From Chryseosolibacter sp044507775 (GTDB lineage Bacteria > Bacteroidota > Bacteroidia > Cytophagales > Cyclobacteriaceae), in NCBI GenBank assembly GCA_044507775.1, contig JBIQIY010000015.1, forward strand, positions 1-64,000: DNA of 64,000 nt, read 5' to 3'. Below are positions 63,444 to 64,000 of the stretch, piece by piece (position 1 is the stretch's first letter; every line of letters starts with the position of its first letter). The notes beneath the pieces are model-generated. The model searched no databases and had not been told where the DNA came from. It saw only the letters and a list, made by a program, of their open reading frames with translations. The translations under genes and the position numbers were made by a program.

Positions 63444-63487
63444 CGTTTGCAGGAACGATGTTTTTCCTGCAAACGATTTTTTTTTAC
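63444..63487 (+). terminator. Rho-independent terminator between the two paralogues
   Basis: The stem CGTTTGCAGGA / TCCTGCAAACG (63444-63475) is followed by a run of T at about 63477-63484. Confidence 0.85.
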
Positions 63488-63661
63488 TTTTTTTGAAGGC
63501 GATATTTTTTTCCTGATAAACAGATATTATTTGCGCGCACTGGTTGCCGATTTTTTTTCTTGCAATCGTTATTTTCAACATTTACACCCCTTTACTTACA
63601 CTCCTGGAACCGACAAGAGCGAATAAACGTATTCATTGTTGATCAAAACGAAAAATAAACA

Positions 63662-64000
63662 ATGAAAATGAAAACTCTGGTTCTCGCTCTTCTTGTAGCG
63701 ATAAGTTCAACAGCATTTGGAAATGATGTGCCGCAAATGGCGGTTGTGTCATGGAAGGGTTCCGAGGTATTCAAGGTAATTTACAAAGGTGCTACCCAAG
63801 GAAGGGTAACAATGAATATCCTCGACACAAACGGAAGGAAGGTGCACTCCAAAACATTTACCGGAGTGGACGGCGGCTTTATTTGCCCCGTCAATTTCAA
63901 AGGGCTTGAATCCGGAAATTATGTAATTGAGTTGGTGGCCAACGATGGCAAGTTCCAGGAACAGGTCAACTACACACCTTTCTTTGAACTGAAGAGTATT
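63662..64000 (+). CDS. Secreted beta-rich protein, second paralogue (cut by window end)
   Basis: The frame starts ATG AAA ATG AAA ACT at 63662 and stays open to the last base (113 codons seen). Signal peptide ending STAFG. The body SWKGSEVFKVIYKGATQGRVTMNILDTNGRKVHSKTF and LESGNYVIELVANDG is the same pattern as the first half of the preceding gene. It is a tandem duplicate. The C-terminal half lies outside the window. Confidence 0.8.
   Translation, partial: MKMKTLVLALLVAISSTAFGNDVPQMAVVSWKGSEVFKVIYKGATQGRVTMNILDTNGRKVHSKTFTGVDGGFICPVNFKGLESGNYVIELVANDGKFQEQVNYTPFFELKSI

Overview
The window looks like chromosome from a Bacteroidota species, probably of the Cytophagales. The evidence is a SusC/SusD pair, lipoprotein and outer-membrane gene style, a doubled ExbD with an ExbB/TonB operon, an EF-G2-like paralogue, and at least one promoter of the Bacteroidota type (TTTG and TAnnTTTG). 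The taxonomic call is inference, because no rRNA or marker tree can be run here. Most of the window is moderately GC-rich. One block of about 8.8 kb (25.0-33.9 kb) is clearly AT-rich.

Left part (1-14 kb): a partial tRNA-Ala, a GH20-like glycosidase, a degenerate tandem-repeat array, two small proteins (a lipoprotein and a CsbD-like stress protein), a YcbB-type L,D-transpeptidase lipoprotein, a GH116-type glucosidase, tRNA-Gly(CCC), and a PKD lipoprotein-SusC-SusD operon that ends at a strong terminator. A tRNA-Pro with the uncommon anticodon AGG follows, then a repeat-like tail.

14.4-25 kb: a complete RND tripartite efflux operon (small protein, adaptor, permease, outer-membrane factor) with a 32-residue single-pass membrane peptide just downstream. 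Next come a conserved-looking small protein, a CarboxypepD_reg-like protein, and an ArsR-like regulator, YjjG-type nucleotidase and PruA series.

24.97-33.90 kb: a probable integrative element. Two full tRNA-Asn(GTT) copies lie in an 81-bp direct repeat with one mismatch. A tyrosine recombinase sits against the right copy, and a 12-bp inverted repeat occurs just inside both ends. Cargo: a DUF1566-like lipoprotein, an XRE regulator, a small protein resembling the ScoMcrA N-terminal head, a divergent pair of RepL-like winged-helix proteins, a two-gene unit whose second product has a HEPN-type R-N-x3-H motif, and a small Bacteroidota mobile-element protein. The HEPN unit is the best candidate here for an undescribed defence system.

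34-64 kb: housekeeping and envelope genes. These include a polyprenol-phosphate mannosyltransferase, an EF-G2-like factor lacking the catalytic switch-II histidine, a polyamine cluster (SpeA-type arginine decarboxylase, arginase-type ureohydrolase, deoxyhypusine-synthase-like enzyme), ArgS, two overlapping glutathione peroxidases, MenA, GuaA (with a promoter so close that the mRNA may be leaderless), a periplasmic-binding protein, HemL, and a seven-gene ExbB-ExbD-ExbD-TonB-small TM-PstS-like-TPR operon. DedA, an outer-membrane barrel, HutI, Apt, a LON-substrate-binding-domain protein and two tandem secreted paralogues follow, the last cut by the window end.
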